A DNA stretch of 64,000 nt from Accumulibacter sp. (GTDB lineage: Bacteria > Pseudomonadota > Gammaproteobacteria > Burkholderiales > Rhodocyclaceae). The stretch covers positions 18,756 to 82,755 of the forward strand of contig JACKLW010000012.1 in the NCBI GenBank assembly GCA_024235715.1. The letters are read 5' to 3'. The position numbers were made by a program, and so were the translations under genes. The notes below the pieces were generated by a model that was not told the origin of the DNA, did not search any database, and saw only the letters and a list, made by a program, of their open reading frames with translations. Shown one piece after another: positions 27,622 to 36,991 of this stretch; the first letter of the stretch is position 1, and each line of letters starts with the position of its first letter.

Positions 27622-28307
27622 GCCCGGTTTCTCTCACCAAAAATCGCGGTGCCCACACGCACCAGCGTCGCCCCCTCGGCGATCGCCGCTTCAAAGTCGT
27701 GCGACATACCCATCGAAAGTGTATCAAGCAACAGCCCGTCGGCCCGCAGTCGTTCCGAAAGCTCCCGCAGCAGCCGGAAAGGTCGTCGTTGCTCCGCCAG
27801 ACCGTCGCTGCGCGCGGGGATGGCCATCAGGCCACGCAGTCGCAGCCTCGGCAGCACGGCAACCGCGTGCGCCAAGGCCGCCGCCTCGGCAGGCGAAACG
27901 CCGCTCTTGCTGACCTCCCCGCTGACGTTTACCTGCAGACAGACCGACAGCGGCGGCAATGATGCAGGGCGTTGCTCTGAAAGGCGTTCAGCAATCCGCA
28001 AGCGGTCCACAGAATGCACCCAGTTGAAATTCTCGGCAAGCAGTCGAGTCTTGTTGCTCTGCAGGGAGCCGACAAAATGCCAGTCAAGCCCCAGTCCGCG
28101 TAGCTGCGCGACTTTCTCGACGCCTTCCTGGACAAAGCTCTCGGCAAAAGCCTTCTGCCCAGCCAACGCCAGCTCTTCAACAGCTCTGGCGGGCCAGGTC
28201 TTGCTCACGGCGACCAGCGCAACGTCACCGGGATCACGTCCGTAGTGCCGGGCGGCGCGGGCGATTCGCGCGAGAACGGCTTGCAGCTTGGCAGAAAGAG
28301 AGGTCAT
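27618..28307 (-). CDS. yggS: YggS/PLPBP family pyridoxal phosphate-binding protein
   Basis: 229 residues. Start taken at ATG 28307 (MTSLSAKLQAVL), since the upstream extension is not conserved. The PLP lysine is in LVAVSKTWPA, with FAESFVQEGVEK, WHFVGSLQSNK, VHSVDRLRIA and SMGMSHDFEAAIAEGATLVRVGTAIFG further on. These proteins buffer PLP and affect amino-acid homeostasis without known catalysis. It is divergent from pilT, with a 71-nt gap. Confidence 0.94.
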   Translation of the reverse strand: MTSLSAKLQAVLARIARAARHYGRDPGDVALVAVSKTWPARAVEELALAGQKAFAESFVQEGVEKVAQLRGLGLDWHFVGSLQSNKTRLLAENFNWVHSVDRLRIAERLSEQRPASLPPLSVCLQVNVSGEVSKSGVSPAEAAALAHAVAVLPRLRLRGLMAIPARSDGLAEQRRPFRLLRELSERLRADGLLLDTLSMGMSHDFEAAIAEGATLVRVGTAIFGERNRA

Positions 28308-28378
28308 AATCGGGCGTTGCGCAGGTTGCCCCGAGTATAGCACCGCGCCCTGCCTACCGCCCGAGGGGAGCGAACCGG

Positions 28379-29425
28379 ATGGACATCACCGAACTACTTG
28401 CCTTCAGCGTCAAGAACAAGGCTTCCGACCTCCACCTGTCATCGGGCCTGCCGCCGATGATCCGCGTAAACGGCGATGTGCGCCGCATCAACCTGCCGGC
28501 CATGGAGCACAAGGACGTGCATGCCAGGGTGTACGACATCATGAGCGACGGCCAGCGCAAGCAGTACGAAGACACGCTGGAATGCGACTTCTCCTTCGAG
28601 ATTCCCAACCTGGCGCGCTTTCGCGTCAATGCCTTCGTCCAGAACCGAGGCGCCAGCGCGGTCTTCCGGACGATTCCGTCGAAAGTGATGACTCTCGAGG
28701 ATCTCAACTGTCCGAAAATCTTCAAGAGCATCTCCGAGTATCCACGCGGCATTGTGCTGGTTACCGGCCCTACCGGCTCGGGCAAGTCGACAACGCTGGC
28801 GGCAATGGTCAACCACGTCAACGAGAACATGTACGGCCACATCCTCACCGTCGAGGATCCGATCGAGTTCGTGCACCAGTCAAAGAAGTGCCTGATCAAC
28901 CAGCGCGAAGTCGGGCCGCATACGCTTTCCTTCCAGAACGCGCTGCGTTCGGCGCTCCGCGAAGACCCCGACGTCATTCTGGTCGGCGAGATGCGCGATC
29001 TGGAGACGATCCGGCTGGCGCTCTCCGGTGCTGAAACCGGACACCTGGTATTCGCCACCTTGCATACTTCAAGTGCCGCCAAGACCATCGACCGGATCGT
29101 CGACGTCTTCCCCGCGGCCGAGAAGGAAATGGTTCGCTCGATGCTCTCCGAGTCGCTGCGCGCGGTCATTTCGCAAACGCTGCTGAAGAGCAAGGATGGC
29201 CTGGGACGGGTGGCTGCGCACGAAATCATGATCGGGACCCCGGCGATTCGCAACCTGATCCGCGAAAACAAGGTGGCGCAGATGTACTCCTCCCTGCAGA
29301 CCGGACAGCAGCATGGCATGCAGACCCTTGACCAGAATCTCATTGACCTCGTCCGGCGCAATGTCGTTTCGGCCGCGGAGGCCAAGAGCAAGGCCGCCAA
29401 CAAGGAAAGTTTCCCCGGAATCTAG
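28379..29425 (+). CDS. pilT: Type IV pilus retraction ATPase PilT
   Basis: 348 residues. The N-terminal domain begins MDITELLAFSVKNKASDLHLSSG. Walker A is GPTGSGKST (about residue 132), followed by an Asp box (VEDPIEFVH), Walker B in VILVGEMRDLETI and a His box (GHLVFATLHTSSAAKTIDRI). Near the C-terminus the AIRNLIRENK motif required for retraction is present. It is the hexameric motor of pilus retraction. pilU follows after 27 nt. Confidence 0.96.
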   Translation: MDITELLAFSVKNKASDLHLSSGLPPMIRVNGDVRRINLPAMEHKDVHARVYDIMSDGQRKQYEDTLECDFSFEIPNLARFRVNAFVQNRGASAVFRTIPSKVMTLEDLNCPKIFKSISEYPRGIVLVTGPTGSGKSTTLAAMVNHVNENMYGHILTVEDPIEFVHQSKKCLINQREVGPHTLSFQNALRSALREDPDVILVGEMRDLETIRLALSGAETGHLVFATLHTSSAAKTIDRIVDVFPAAEKEMVRSMLSESLRAVISQTLLKSKDGLGRVAAHEIMIGTPAIRNLIRENKVAQMYSSLQTGQQHGMQTLDQNLIDLVRRNVVSAAEAKSKAANKESFPGI

Positions 29426-29452
29426 GCCCGCTTCGCGAGCAGGAGAAAGAGC

Positions 29453-30589
29453 ATGGAGCAAGATCAAGCACTGAAGTTCATGCACGAACTGTTACGCCTG
29501 ATGACCCAGAAGAATGGTTCCGACCTCTTCATCACCGCCCATTTCCCGCCAGCGATAAAGATCGACGGCAAGGTGATGCCGGTATCCAACCAGGCTCTGC
29601 TGCCACAGCATTCTGCCGAACTCGCGCGCTCGATCATGAATGACCGCCAAGCCACCGAGTTCGAAGAAAAGAAGGAATGCAACTTCGCCATTTCACCGGG
29701 CAACATTGGCCGCTTCCGCGTAAATGCCATGGTGCAGCAGGGGCGCGTGGCGGTGGTCTGCCGGACGATCAATCTGGTCGTGCCGACGCTGGACGACCTC
29801 GCCCTGCCACCGGTGCTCAAGGACATCGCCCTGACCAGTCGCGGCCTGGTGATTTTCGTTGGCGGCACCGGCACCGGCAAGACCACCTCGCTGGCAGCAC
29901 TGGTCGACCACCGCAACCGGAATACCCATGGCCACATCATCACGATCGAAGACCCGATCGAGTTCGTTCACGAACACAAGAAATGCATCATCACGCAGCG
30001 TGAAATCGGGGTGGACACCGACTCCTGGGAGGTGGCGCTGAAGAACACCCTGCGGCAGGCACCGAACGTGATCATGATGGGCGAGATCCGTGATCGGGCA
30101 ACCATGGACTACGCCGTCGCCTTCGCCGAGACCGGGCACCTCTGCCTGGCCACGCTGCACGCCAACAGCAGCAACCAGGCCATCGACCGGATCATCAACT
30201 TCTTCCCCGAAGAACGGCGTCACCAGCTGCTGATGGACCTCTCCCTGAACCTGCGCGCCCTGGTTTCGCAGCGCCTGCTACCGAAGAAGGACGGCAAGGG
30301 AAGAGTGCCGGCAATCGAGATCCTTCTCAACACGCCGCTGATCTCCGACCTGATCTTCAAGGGACAGGTGCACGAACTCAAGGACGTGATGAAGCGCTCG
30401 CGCGAACTCGGCATGCAGACTTTCGACCAGGCGCTGTTCGACCTCTATGAGGCCGGCCAGATCGACTACCAGGACGCCCTGCGCAACGCCGACTCGCTCA
30501 ACGATCTGCGACTGCAGATCAAGCTCAATGGCAAGGAGTCGAAAGACAGGGACCTGACCGCCGGCATAGGTCACCTGGACATCGTCTAG
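29453..30589 (+). CDS. pilU: Type IV pilus retraction ATPase accessory PilU
   Basis: 378 residues. Walker A is GGTGTGKTT (about residue 138), followed by IEDPIEFVHEHKKC, Walker B VIMMGEIRDRATM and His box GHLCLATLHANSSNQAIDR. It has a GAGCATGG-proximal AGGAG ribosome site. PilU works with PilT in force-dependent retraction. The pair is the motor output of the Pil-Chp system at 11.7-20.7 kb. Confidence 0.95.
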   Translation: MEQDQALKFMHELLRLMTQKNGSDLFITAHFPPAIKIDGKVMPVSNQALLPQHSAELARSIMNDRQATEFEEKKECNFAISPGNIGRFRVNAMVQQGRVAVVCRTINLVVPTLDDLALPPVLKDIALTSRGLVIFVGGTGTGKTTSLAALVDHRNRNTHGHIITIEDPIEFVHEHKKCIITQREIGVDTDSWEVALKNTLRQAPNVIMMGEIRDRATMDYAVAFAETGHLCLATLHANSSNQAIDRIINFFPEERRHQLLMDLSLNLRALVSQRLLPKKDGKGRVPAIEILLNTPLISDLIFKGQVHELKDVMKRSRELGMQTFDQALFDLYEAGQIDYQDALRNADSLNDLRLQIKLNGKESKDRDLTAGIGHLDIV

Positions 30590-30600
30590 CGCCGCCGCGT

Positions 30601-30646
30601 CGCACCCCCGGCTCGTTGATGAAGGCTTAGCTTAGCCTCGGGTGCG
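30601..30646. other. Inverted repeat between convergent pilU and the methyltransferase gene
   Basis: CGCACCC at 30601-30607 pairs with GGGTGCG at 30640-30646, with an inner AGGCT/AGCCT pair. No T-run follows on either side. It may end transcripts from both sides, but this is only a structural suggestion. Confidence 0.35.
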
Positions 30647-30663
30647 GGCGGCTGGTTGCCCCG

Positions 30664-31821
30664 CTACGACAAGTTGGCCCTGTCCTTGCCGCCACGGTTG
30701 CTCCCGGCAACCATCTTGAACTCGTACAGGCGGCATTCGAGTGCGCCGTTGTATAGCGGCGTCTTCTTGCTGGGCGTCAGGCGCACCAGTTTCGGCAGAC
30801 GTGTGTCGGCACTGATCAGGTAACAGGTCCAGCCGGCAAACCTTCGCTTCAGCGCCTGGCCCAGCGGCGGATAGAATGCTGCCAACTCGTCATCGCTGGA
30901 AACGCGCTCGCCGTATGGTGGATTGCTGACCATGATTCCCTGATCCGCAGGCGCCTCGACATCCAGCAGATCGCCCGAACGCAGAGTGACCGCCGGCAAC
31001 AGCCCGGCGCGATCCAGGTTGGCGAGTGCAGCGCGCACCGCTACCGGCGAGATGTCGCTGCCGAAGATCCGCGCGTCGGCACGCGGCTTCTCGGTAGCCT
31101 GCGCCGTGGCGTGCAGCGTTTTCCAGGCGGCGGCATCGAAATTGCGCAGCTTCTGGAAGGCGAAATCACGCCTGGCGCCTGGCGCCTGGCCTAGCGCTAT
31201 CTGGGCCGCCTCGACCAGAAACGTACCGCTGCCGCACATCGGGTCGAAAAGGGCGACGCCGGGCTGCCAGCCGCTGAGGCGGAGGATTCCCGCGGCAAGG
31301 TTCTCGCGCAGCGGCGCCTCGACGGTCTTCTGGCGAAAACCGCGCTGATAGAGCGGCGCACCCGAGGTATCCAGGTAGAGCGTACACGCGTCACTGCTGA
31401 CAAAACCCTGGATGCGCACGTCTGGCTGACGCGTGTCGACACTGGGACGGCGGCCGAACTCACGCCGAAAGCGATCGCAGACCGCGTCCTTGATGCGCAG
31501 GGTCACGAAGTCGATGCTTTTCAGTGGGCTCTTCACGGCATTGACGTCGACCCGAATCGTCTGTTCGGGAACAAACCATTCCGGCCATGCGGTATCCAGC
31601 GCCAGCCGGTAGATGTCTTCCTCCTTCGCGTACGGGGCCTGTGCGACCCGGCACAGGATGCGTGTGGCAATCCGTGAGTGGAGATTGGCACGGTAGCAGA
31701 CCGGCCAATCGGCCCGAAAATGCACCCCGCCGGAGATCTGCTGCAGATCGCGGCCACCCGCCAGCGCGAGGTCTTCCGAGAGCAGTGTCTCGAGGCCACG
31801 CGGGCAGCTTGCAAAAAACAT
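30664..31821 (-). CDS. THUMP-domain RNA methyltransferase, RlmL N-part-like
   Basis: 386 residues from ATG 31821 (MFFASCPRGLE). An upstream extension of 161 codons passes antisense through hemJ and is rejected. The N-terminal THUMP/ferredoxin-like RNA-binding region is followed by a Rossmann methyltransferase with SAM site LFDPMCGSGTFLVEAA and the amino-methylase motif VSNPPYGERV, which fits an N2-guanine or N6-adenine RNA methylase. It corresponds to the N-terminal half of E. coli RlmL (23S rRNA m2G2445); the second RlmL domain is absent. Often annotated as a DNA methylase; RNA is the more likely substrate. Confidence 0.85.
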   Translation of the reverse strand: MFFASCPRGLETLLSEDLALAGGRDLQQISGGVHFRADWPVCYRANLHSRIATRILCRVAQAPYAKEEDIYRLALDTAWPEWFVPEQTIRVDVNAVKSPLKSIDFVTLRIKDAVCDRFRREFGRRPSVDTRQPDVRIQGFVSSDACTLYLDTSGAPLYQRGFRQKTVEAPLRENLAAGILRLSGWQPGVALFDPMCGSGTFLVEAAQIALGQAPGARRDFAFQKLRNFDAAAWKTLHATAQATEKPRADARIFGSDISPVAVRAALANLDRAGLLPAVTLRSGDLLDVEAPADQGIMVSNPPYGERVSSDDELAAFYPPLGQALKRRFAGWTCYLISADTRLPKLVRLTPSKKTPLYNGALECRLYEFKMVAGSNRGGKDRANLS

Positions 31822-31850
31822 TTCCACACTTGTCTCCCGATCGTTACAGG

Positions 31851-32267
31851 CTAGAAGGGCTTCATCACGACCAGATAGGTCGCCGCCAGCAACAAGAGCA
31901 CCGGCACTTCGTTGAACCAGCGAAACCAGACATGGCTGCGCATCTTGACGCCGGCCTTGAAGTCGCGCAGCAAGCGACCGCAGTAGGCGTGATAACCGAC
32001 CAGCAGTATCACCAGCGCAGTCTTCGCGTGCAGCCAGCCACCGGAAAAGCCATAGCCCAACCACAACCAGAGGCCAAGTGCGACCGCCAGAAAGCCGATC
32101 GGCGTCATGAAGCGATAGAGCTTGCCGGCCATCAACAGCAACCGCTCGCGCTCGGCAATGCTGTCTTCCTTGACCATCGCCAGATTGACGAAAATGCGCG
32201 GCAGGTAGAACAGGCCGGCGAACCAGCTGACCACCATCCAGAGATGCAGGACCTTGACTACGAGCAC
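31851..32267 (-). CDS. hemJ: HemJ-like protoporphyrinogen oxidase (CopD superfamily)
   Basis: 138 residues with four hydrophobic segments. The conserved N-terminal KVLHLWMVVSWFAGLFYLPRIFVN contains the invariant His, and the TM3 segment WLHAKTALVILLVGYHAYCG and C-terminal FNEVPVLLLLAATYLVVMKPF are typical of HemJ (UPF0093). HemJ oxidises protoporphyrinogen IX in bacteria without HemG or HemY. It overlaps the SDR gene by 10 nt. Together with hemL it makes two haem-pathway genes in the window, though not adjacent. Confidence 0.9.
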   Translation of the reverse strand: MLVVKVLHLWMVVSWFAGLFYLPRIFVNLAMVKEDSIAERERLLLMAGKLYRFMTPIGFLAVALGLWLWLGYGFSGGWLHAKTALVILLVGYHAYCGRLLRDFKAGVKMRSHVWFRWFNEVPVLLLLAATYLVVMKPF

Positions 32268-33166
32268 TGATGCTTCCTTTCATGTAAGGCGGCGGCGACG
32301 CCATCTTCGACGCGCGGATAGCGCAGCGTCACCCGCAGCTCTCGTTTGATGCGCTGATTTGCCAATCGGCGCGATTCACTCATGAACGACCATTGCATTG
32401 GCGACAGCGAGGCTTTCGCCTCATTGCGTGACAGACGCGGCGCCCTGGGCAAGCCGAGCCGGTCGGCGACGAGATCGAAATAGTCACCCATGCGGATTTC
32501 CGAATCGTCGCTCGCGTTGTAGCTGCGGTTGCTGCGCCCATAGCGCAGCGCAGCATGGGTCACCCGTGCCAAGTCATCGGCATGGATATGGTTGGTGTAG
32601 ACGTCGTCTGCCTTGCACAGCGCGGCGACGCCCCGCCTCAGGCGCTCGATCGGCAAACGGTCGGCGGCATAGATGCCGGGCGCACGCAGAATGCTGACGA
32701 CGACACCCGAACGACGCCCGAAGGCGCGCAACTGGCGCTCGGCATCGAGCCGCCGGCAAGCGCGGACAGTTGCGGGAGAAGGCGAACGCGTCTCGTCGAC
32801 ACGCGCGCCGGCGCAGTCGCCATAGACGCCGGACGTACTTATATAGACGAGTCGCTGTGGTAGACTCAGGCCGCTGGCGAGGGCGGCAAGCAGGTAGCGC
32901 GTCCGGATGTCGCGGCGACCAACCTGCCGACCTGCTTGCCGGGCAGCCGGCGGCGCCAGATGGATAATGACATCAGCAAGGCCGGCAATACGCTTCAGGG
33001 TGCCGGGGCGATCGAGGTCGGCAAGTATCGGTATGCTGCCCTGCCCGCGCCAGAAAGCGAGTTGCTCCGGATCGCGAACGAGGGTGAAGACACGGTAGTG
33101 GCCGAGCAATCGGGGCAGGAGACGGCGGGCGATATCTCCGCAGCCGACGATCAATAGTTTTTGCAC
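32258..33166 (-). CDS. NAD-dependent epimerase/SDR-like protein
   Basis: 302 residues. A Rossmann dinucleotide motif LLIVGCGDIARRLL is followed by LAPPA, a YISTSGVYGD strand and a TNHIHADDLARVTHAAL segment typical of extended SDR proteins of the YeeZ type. The usual YxxxK catalytic Lys is not evident after the GVYG Tyr, so activity is uncertain. It is the upstream partner of hemJ and divergent from the ferredoxin reductase. Confidence 0.82.
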   Translation of the reverse strand: MQKLLIVGCGDIARRLLPRLLGHYRVFTLVRDPEQLAFWRGQGSIPILADLDRPGTLKRIAGLADVIIHLAPPAARQAGRQVGRRDIRTRYLLAALASGLSLPQRLVYISTSGVYGDCAGARVDETRSPSPATVRACRRLDAERQLRAFGRRSGVVVSILRAPGIYAADRLPIERLRRGVAALCKADDVYTNHIHADDLARVTHAALRYGRSNRSYNASDDSEIRMGDYFDLVADRLGLPRAPRLSRNEAKASLSPMQWSFMSESRRLANQRIKRELRVTLRYPRVEDGVAAALHERKHQCS

Positions 33167-33205
33167 TGCGCAATTTTACCGGATTCGCACATCAGCGGAG
33201 ATGCA

Positions 33206-34279
33206 ATGGGTTTTCAGGTCAGCATTGAACCTAGCCAGCACGGATTTCAGGCAGAGTCCGGGGAAACGATTCTGGACGCCGCACTGCGGCAGGGACTGTG
33301 TCTTCCCTACGGTTGTCGGGACGGCGCTTGCGGCTCGTGTAGAGGAAAGGTGCTGAGCGGCCAGATCGATTACGGCAGGGCGCAGCCAGATGCCCTGAGC
33401 GAGACTGATCGCCAGGCCGGCTACGCCCTCTTCTGCTGTGCGATGGCCCGCAGCGACCTGCGCATCGAGAGCAGGGAACTTCGTTCGCTGGAGGACATCC
33501 CGGTAAGAACCCTGCCTGCCCGGGTGCACCGGCTGACCCGCGCAGCCCCGGACGTGATGATCGTCGAACTCAAGCTGCCGGCCAACGAACGCCTGCAGTT
33601 CCTTGCCGGCCAATACGTCGACGTCCTGCTCAGGGAAGGCAAGCGAAGGGCTTTTTCCATTGCCAACGCGCCACACGAAGACGGCCTGCTGCAGTTGCAC
33701 GTCCGCCACATGCCGGGAGGACAGTTCACCGGGCACGTCTTCAACACCATGAAAGAACGCGACATCCTGCGCCTGCGCGGACCGCAGGGCAGTTTCTTCC
33801 TGCGTCCCGACTCGTCGAAGCCGATGCTGCTGGTCGCTGGCGGCACCGGCTTCGCACCGATCAAGGCGATCGTCCAGCAGGCGATCGCCGAAAAATGCCA
33901 GCGCCCGATGCATGTCTATTGGGGTGGACGGGGACGGGCCGACCTCTACCTGCTGCAACTCGCCGAGAGCTGGCCGCGCGAGCACGCGCAGATTCGCTTC
34001 ATTCCGGTGCTGTCGGAGACGCCTGCGGAGGAGCACTGGCCTGGCCGCAGCGGTCTCGTTCATCAGGCTGCAATGGCCGATCACCCCGACCTGTCGGGCT
34101 ATCAGGCCTACGTCTGCGGTTCGCCGGCGATGGTCGCCGCCGCGAGGCGCGATTTCCTGACACACTGCCACTTGCCGGCCGAGGAGTTTTTCGCCGACTC
34201 CTTCGACTTTGCAGCCGATACGGTCGCGGCAATCGATGCTCTCAATCCTCAGCAATCAGGGGTCGGCCAGTATGAATAA
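33206..34279 (+). CDS. 2Fe-2S ferredoxin-NAD(P)H reductase (CDP-glucoseen reductase-like)
   Basis: 357 residues from ATG 33206 with GGAG 5 nt upstream. Residues 1-90 form a plant-type ferredoxin (Cys ligands in PYGCRDGACGSCRG and FCC). This is followed by an FAD domain (RAFSIANAP) and an NAD domain (LLVAGGTGFAPIKAI, YVCGSPAMV). Betaproteobacterial members are commonly named CDP-6-deoxy-delta-3,4-glucoseen reductase, yet no dideoxysugar genes are present here. It is probably a general electron donor to an unknown oxygenase or reductase. The stop overlaps the EAL/HDOD gene by 8 nt. Confidence 0.88.
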   Translation: MGFQVSIEPSQHGFQAESGETILDAALRQGLCLPYGCRDGACGSCRGKVLSGQIDYGRAQPDALSETDRQAGYALFCCAMARSDLRIESRELRSLEDIPVRTLPARVHRLTRAAPDVMIVELKLPANERLQFLAGQYVDVLLREGKRRAFSIANAPHEDGLLQLHVRHMPGGQFTGHVFNTMKERDILRLRGPQGSFFLRPDSSKPMLLVAGGTGFAPIKAIVQQAIAEKCQRPMHVYWGGRGRADLYLLQLAESWPREHAQIRFIPVLSETPAEEHWPGRSGLVHQAAMADHPDLSGYQAYVCGSPAMVAAARRDFLTHCHLPAEEFFADSFDFAADTVAAIDALNPQQSGVGQYE

Positions 34280-35447
34280 CGTCTACATGTCCCGCCAGCC
34301 GCTGCTCAATCGCCAGAGCAGGATCATTGCCACGCGCCTGACACTCCATCTTGGCAGGGATGGAAGCATGCAGGATGCGGCGAGCGCTCTCGGTGCCCTC
34401 GACGATATCTGGCCGCGCAGCCAGAAGCCAGTGTTCATCAGTTGCGGCCACAGCAGTTGCGACGCCGGCTTGCTGGACTGGTTGACTCCCGAGAACGCGG
34501 CGATCGAGCTGCCGGCCGCGGCGCTGCTCGGTCCCCAGGGGCCCGATCTGATCGGCGCCCTGCAGACCTGGCAACCGACGACCTGCCTGCTGTTTGACGC
34601 ACAGGCCGCGAAAGCGCTGTCCGTCGACGTGCCGTTTCGCTTTATCGGCTTCGACGCCCGGACTTTTTCGCTGGCACAACTCAAGCTTCTGGCCGCCCGC
34701 ACCCGGAGCTACGGTATGGGCATCGCATTCAACATCGAGACCGGCGAGGATTTCAGGGGGTGCATGGACGCCGGCCTCACTGCCGCTGCCGGATGGTTCT
34801 TCACGTCGCCGACCGGCACGCAGGCAAAAGCGCTCAACCCGGCGCAGACGAACATCGTACGGGTGCTCAACCTGGTCCGCCAGAATGCCGACGTCCAGGA
34901 AATCGAGGCGGCGCTCAAGCACGACGTGGCGATGTCTTACAAGCTGCTGCGCTACATCAACTCCGCCGGCTTCGGTCTGTCCTGCGAGATCCAGTCCTTC
35001 CGTCATGCGGTCAGCATGCTCGGCTACGACAAGCTCAATCGCTGGCTGTCGCTGTTGCTGGCGACGGCGAGCAGGGACCCGATGGCGCCCGCATTGATGT
35101 ACACCGCCCTGCTGCGAGGACGGCTGATGGAGTTGCTGGCGATCGGCCTGGTAGACAAGTCGGAGTACGACAACCTGTTCATCACCGGCGCATTCTCCTT
35201 GCTCGACGCCCTGCTCGGCGTCAGCATGGAGAAGGTCCTCGATGCGATGCGACTGCCCGACCCGATCTGCGACGCCCTGCTTGGCAACGCCGGTCGCTAT
35301 CACCCGTTCCTCGAACTGGCGCAGTCCAGCGAAACGAACCAGGGAGAGCTGATCGCCGAGCAGGCAGGAATGCTTGGCCTGACCGCGGACCAGTTCAACC
35401 GGGCACAGCTGCAGGCCCAGTCATTTGCCGAAACGATGGAATTGTAG
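34272..35447 (+). CDS. EAL/HDOD domain signalling protein (YuxH-like)
   Basis: 391 residues from ATG 34272, overlapping the reductase stop. The N-terminal domain starts MNNVYMSRQPLLNRQSRI and resembles a degenerate EAL domain (the EAL position reads IELPAAALL, metal ligands are not evident), so no c-di-GMP hydrolysis is expected. The C-terminal part from about residue 195 is an HDOD domain (ALKHDVAMSYKLLRYINSAGF, SFRHAVSMLGYDKL). Such proteins link regulation of motility and c-di-GMP. Its translational coupling to a redox enzyme is unusual. Confidence 0.85.
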   Translation: MNNVYMSRQPLLNRQSRIIATRLTLHLGRDGSMQDAASALGALDDIWPRSQKPVFISCGHSSCDAGLLDWLTPENAAIELPAAALLGPQGPDLIGALQTWQPTTCLLFDAQAAKALSVDVPFRFIGFDARTFSLAQLKLLAARTRSYGMGIAFNIETGEDFRGCMDAGLTAAAGWFFTSPTGTQAKALNPAQTNIVRVLNLVRQNADVQEIEAALKHDVAMSYKLLRYINSAGFGLSCEIQSFRHAVSMLGYDKLNRWLSLLLATASRDPMAPALMYTALLRGRLMELLAIGLVDKSEYDNLFITGAFSLLDALLGVSMEKVLDAMRLPDPICDALLGNAGRYHPFLELAQSSETNQGELIAEQAGMLGLTADQFNRAQLQAQSFAETMEL

Positions 35448-35492
35448 GGGACGAAGGGACGAAGCGCGACGGCACGGCGCTGCACGCTACTA

Positions 35493-36197
35493 CTACTCGC
35501 CGAGATAGGCCGCGCGCACCTTGGGGTCGGCAAGCAGCTTGTGCGAGTCGTCGGTCACCGTGATTTCACCGCTCTCCATGACGTAGCCCCGCTGACTGAC
35601 CTCCAGTGCGAGCTTGGCATTCTGCTCGACGAGCAGAATGGTCATCCCGTCCAGCGCCACCGTACGAATGACCTCGAAGATCTTTTGCACCATGATCGGC
35701 GCCAGCCCCATCGAAGGCTCGTCAAGCAGCATCAGCCTGGGTTTGCTCATCAGCGCACGGCCGATTGCCAGCATTTGCTGTTCGCCGCCGGAAAGCGTCC
35801 CGGCAGTCTGCTGGGCACGCTCCTTGAGACGCGGAAAAAGTGACAGCACGTGCTCGAGGTCGCGCTCGATGGCTGCCTTGTCGTTGCGAGCGTAGGCGCC
35901 CATGCGCAGGTTCTCGAGGCTGCTCATGCGCGGAAAGACGCCACGACCTTCGGGCACCAGCGCAATCCCTTCACCAACCAGTCGATGCGGCGGCAAGGAC
36001 ACCAGTTCCTTGCCGCGATAGCGAACACTGCCACCCGCTGGATCGAGCAAGCGGGCCAGGGCGCGCAAGGTACTGCTCTTGCCCGCGCCGTTAGCGCCAA
36101 TCAGGGCCACCATCTCACCCTCGTTGACATGAAACGTGATGCCGCGAACGGCCTGGATACCGCCGTAGGAAACACGCAATCCAGTAACTTCAAGCAT
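35493..36197 (-). CDS. livF: Branched-chain amino acid ABC transporter ATPase LivF
   Basis: 234 residues. Walker A GANGAGKSS, ABC signature TLSGGEQQM, Walker B LMLLDEPSMGLAP and a His switch (LLVEQN). It begins MLEVTGLRVSYGGIQAVRGI, typical of LivF. It energises uptake of branched-chain or other amino acids. It is the last gene of livK-livH-livM-livG-livF and follows livG by 15 nt. Confidence 0.95.
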   Translation of the reverse strand: MLEVTGLRVSYGGIQAVRGITFHVNEGEMVALIGANGAGKSSTLRALARLLDPAGGSVRYRGKELVSLPPHRLVGEGIALVPEGRGVFPRMSSLENLRMGAYARNDKAAIERDLEHVLSLFPRLKERAQQTAGTLSGGEQQMLAIGRALMSKPRLMLLDEPSMGLAPIMVQKIFEVIRTVALDGMTILLVEQNAKLALEVSQRGYVMESGEITVTDDSHKLLADPKVRAAYLGE

Positions 36198-36212
36198 TGT
36201 TTGTCCGTTCCT

Positions 36213-36989
36213 TCAGGCGACCGAGCCGCCGAGGTAGGCCTCGATGACGCGCGGATCCTTCTGTACCACCGCCGGCACGTCCTCACAGATCTTTTCACCG
36301 TAGTCGAGCACCGCCACTCGCCCGCACAGGCCCATCACCAGTTTGACGTCATGCTCGATCAGCAGGACGGTCACGCCATCACGGCAGATGCCCTCGACCA
36401 GGACGCGCAGTGCTTCGGTCTCGGTGCCATTCATGCCCGCCGCTGGTTCATCGAGCGCCAGCAGCTTCGGTTCGGTGGCCAATGCGCGGGCAATCTCGAG
36501 TCGGCGCTGATCGCCATAGGAGAGGTTCTTGGCAAGGTCGTGCGCCCGCTCGTGAATCCCGACATAGTGCAGTAGCTCCTCGGCACGGCGCGTAATCGCC
36601 GCCTCCTCGGCCATCGTCGTCCGGTTGCGGGTGAGCGCACCAAATACCCCGGCATGGGTACGCAGATGCCGCCCGACCATGACGTTCTCGATTCCGGTCA
36701 TGTTGCCGAACAGGCGGATGTTCTGAAAGGTCCGGGCGATGCCCACCTCAGCCGCCTTGTGCGGTGCGTCGGCGGCAAGTTCGACACCGTCGAAGACGAA
36801 ATGGCCACTCTCGTTCTTGTAGAGTCCGGTCAGGCAGTTGAAGAAAGTGGTCTTGCCGGCACCGTTGGGCCCGATCAGGCCGTAGATCTCGCCGCGCCGA
36901 ATGGTCAGCGAGACGTCGTGCAAGGCCTTGACGCCCCCGAAGTGCTTGGCGACGTCATGGGCTTCGAGAAGAATCTGTGGTTCGCTCAT
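36213..36989 (-). CDS. livG: Branched-chain amino acid ABC transporter ATPase LivG
   Basis: 258 residues from ATG 36989 (MSEPQILLEAHDV). An upstream extension into livM is rejected. Walker A is GPNGAGKTT, the signature region is NLSYGDQRRLEIARAL, Walker B is LLALDEPAAGMN and the switch is LLIEHD. It is the second ATPase of the transporter and starts 2 nt after livM. Confidence 0.95.
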   Translation of the reverse strand: MSEPQILLEAHDVAKHFGGVKALHDVSLTIRRGEIYGLIGPNGAGKTTFFNCLTGLYKNESGHFVFDGVELAADAPHKAAEVGIARTFQNIRLFGNMTGIENVMVGRHLRTHAGVFGALTRNRTTMAEEAAITRRAEELLHYVGIHERAHDLAKNLSYGDQRRLEIARALATEPKLLALDEPAAGMNGTETEALRVLVEGICRDGVTVLLIEHDVKLVMGLCGRVAVLDYGEKICEDVPAVVQKDPRVIEAYLGGSVA

Positions 36990-36991
36990 GG

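Noticed and set aside
30664-32304. Extended 546-codon form of the methyltransferase
   Set aside because: The first 161 codons are antisense-frame sequence over hemJ and lack THUMP-family similarity; ATG 31821 fits the family.
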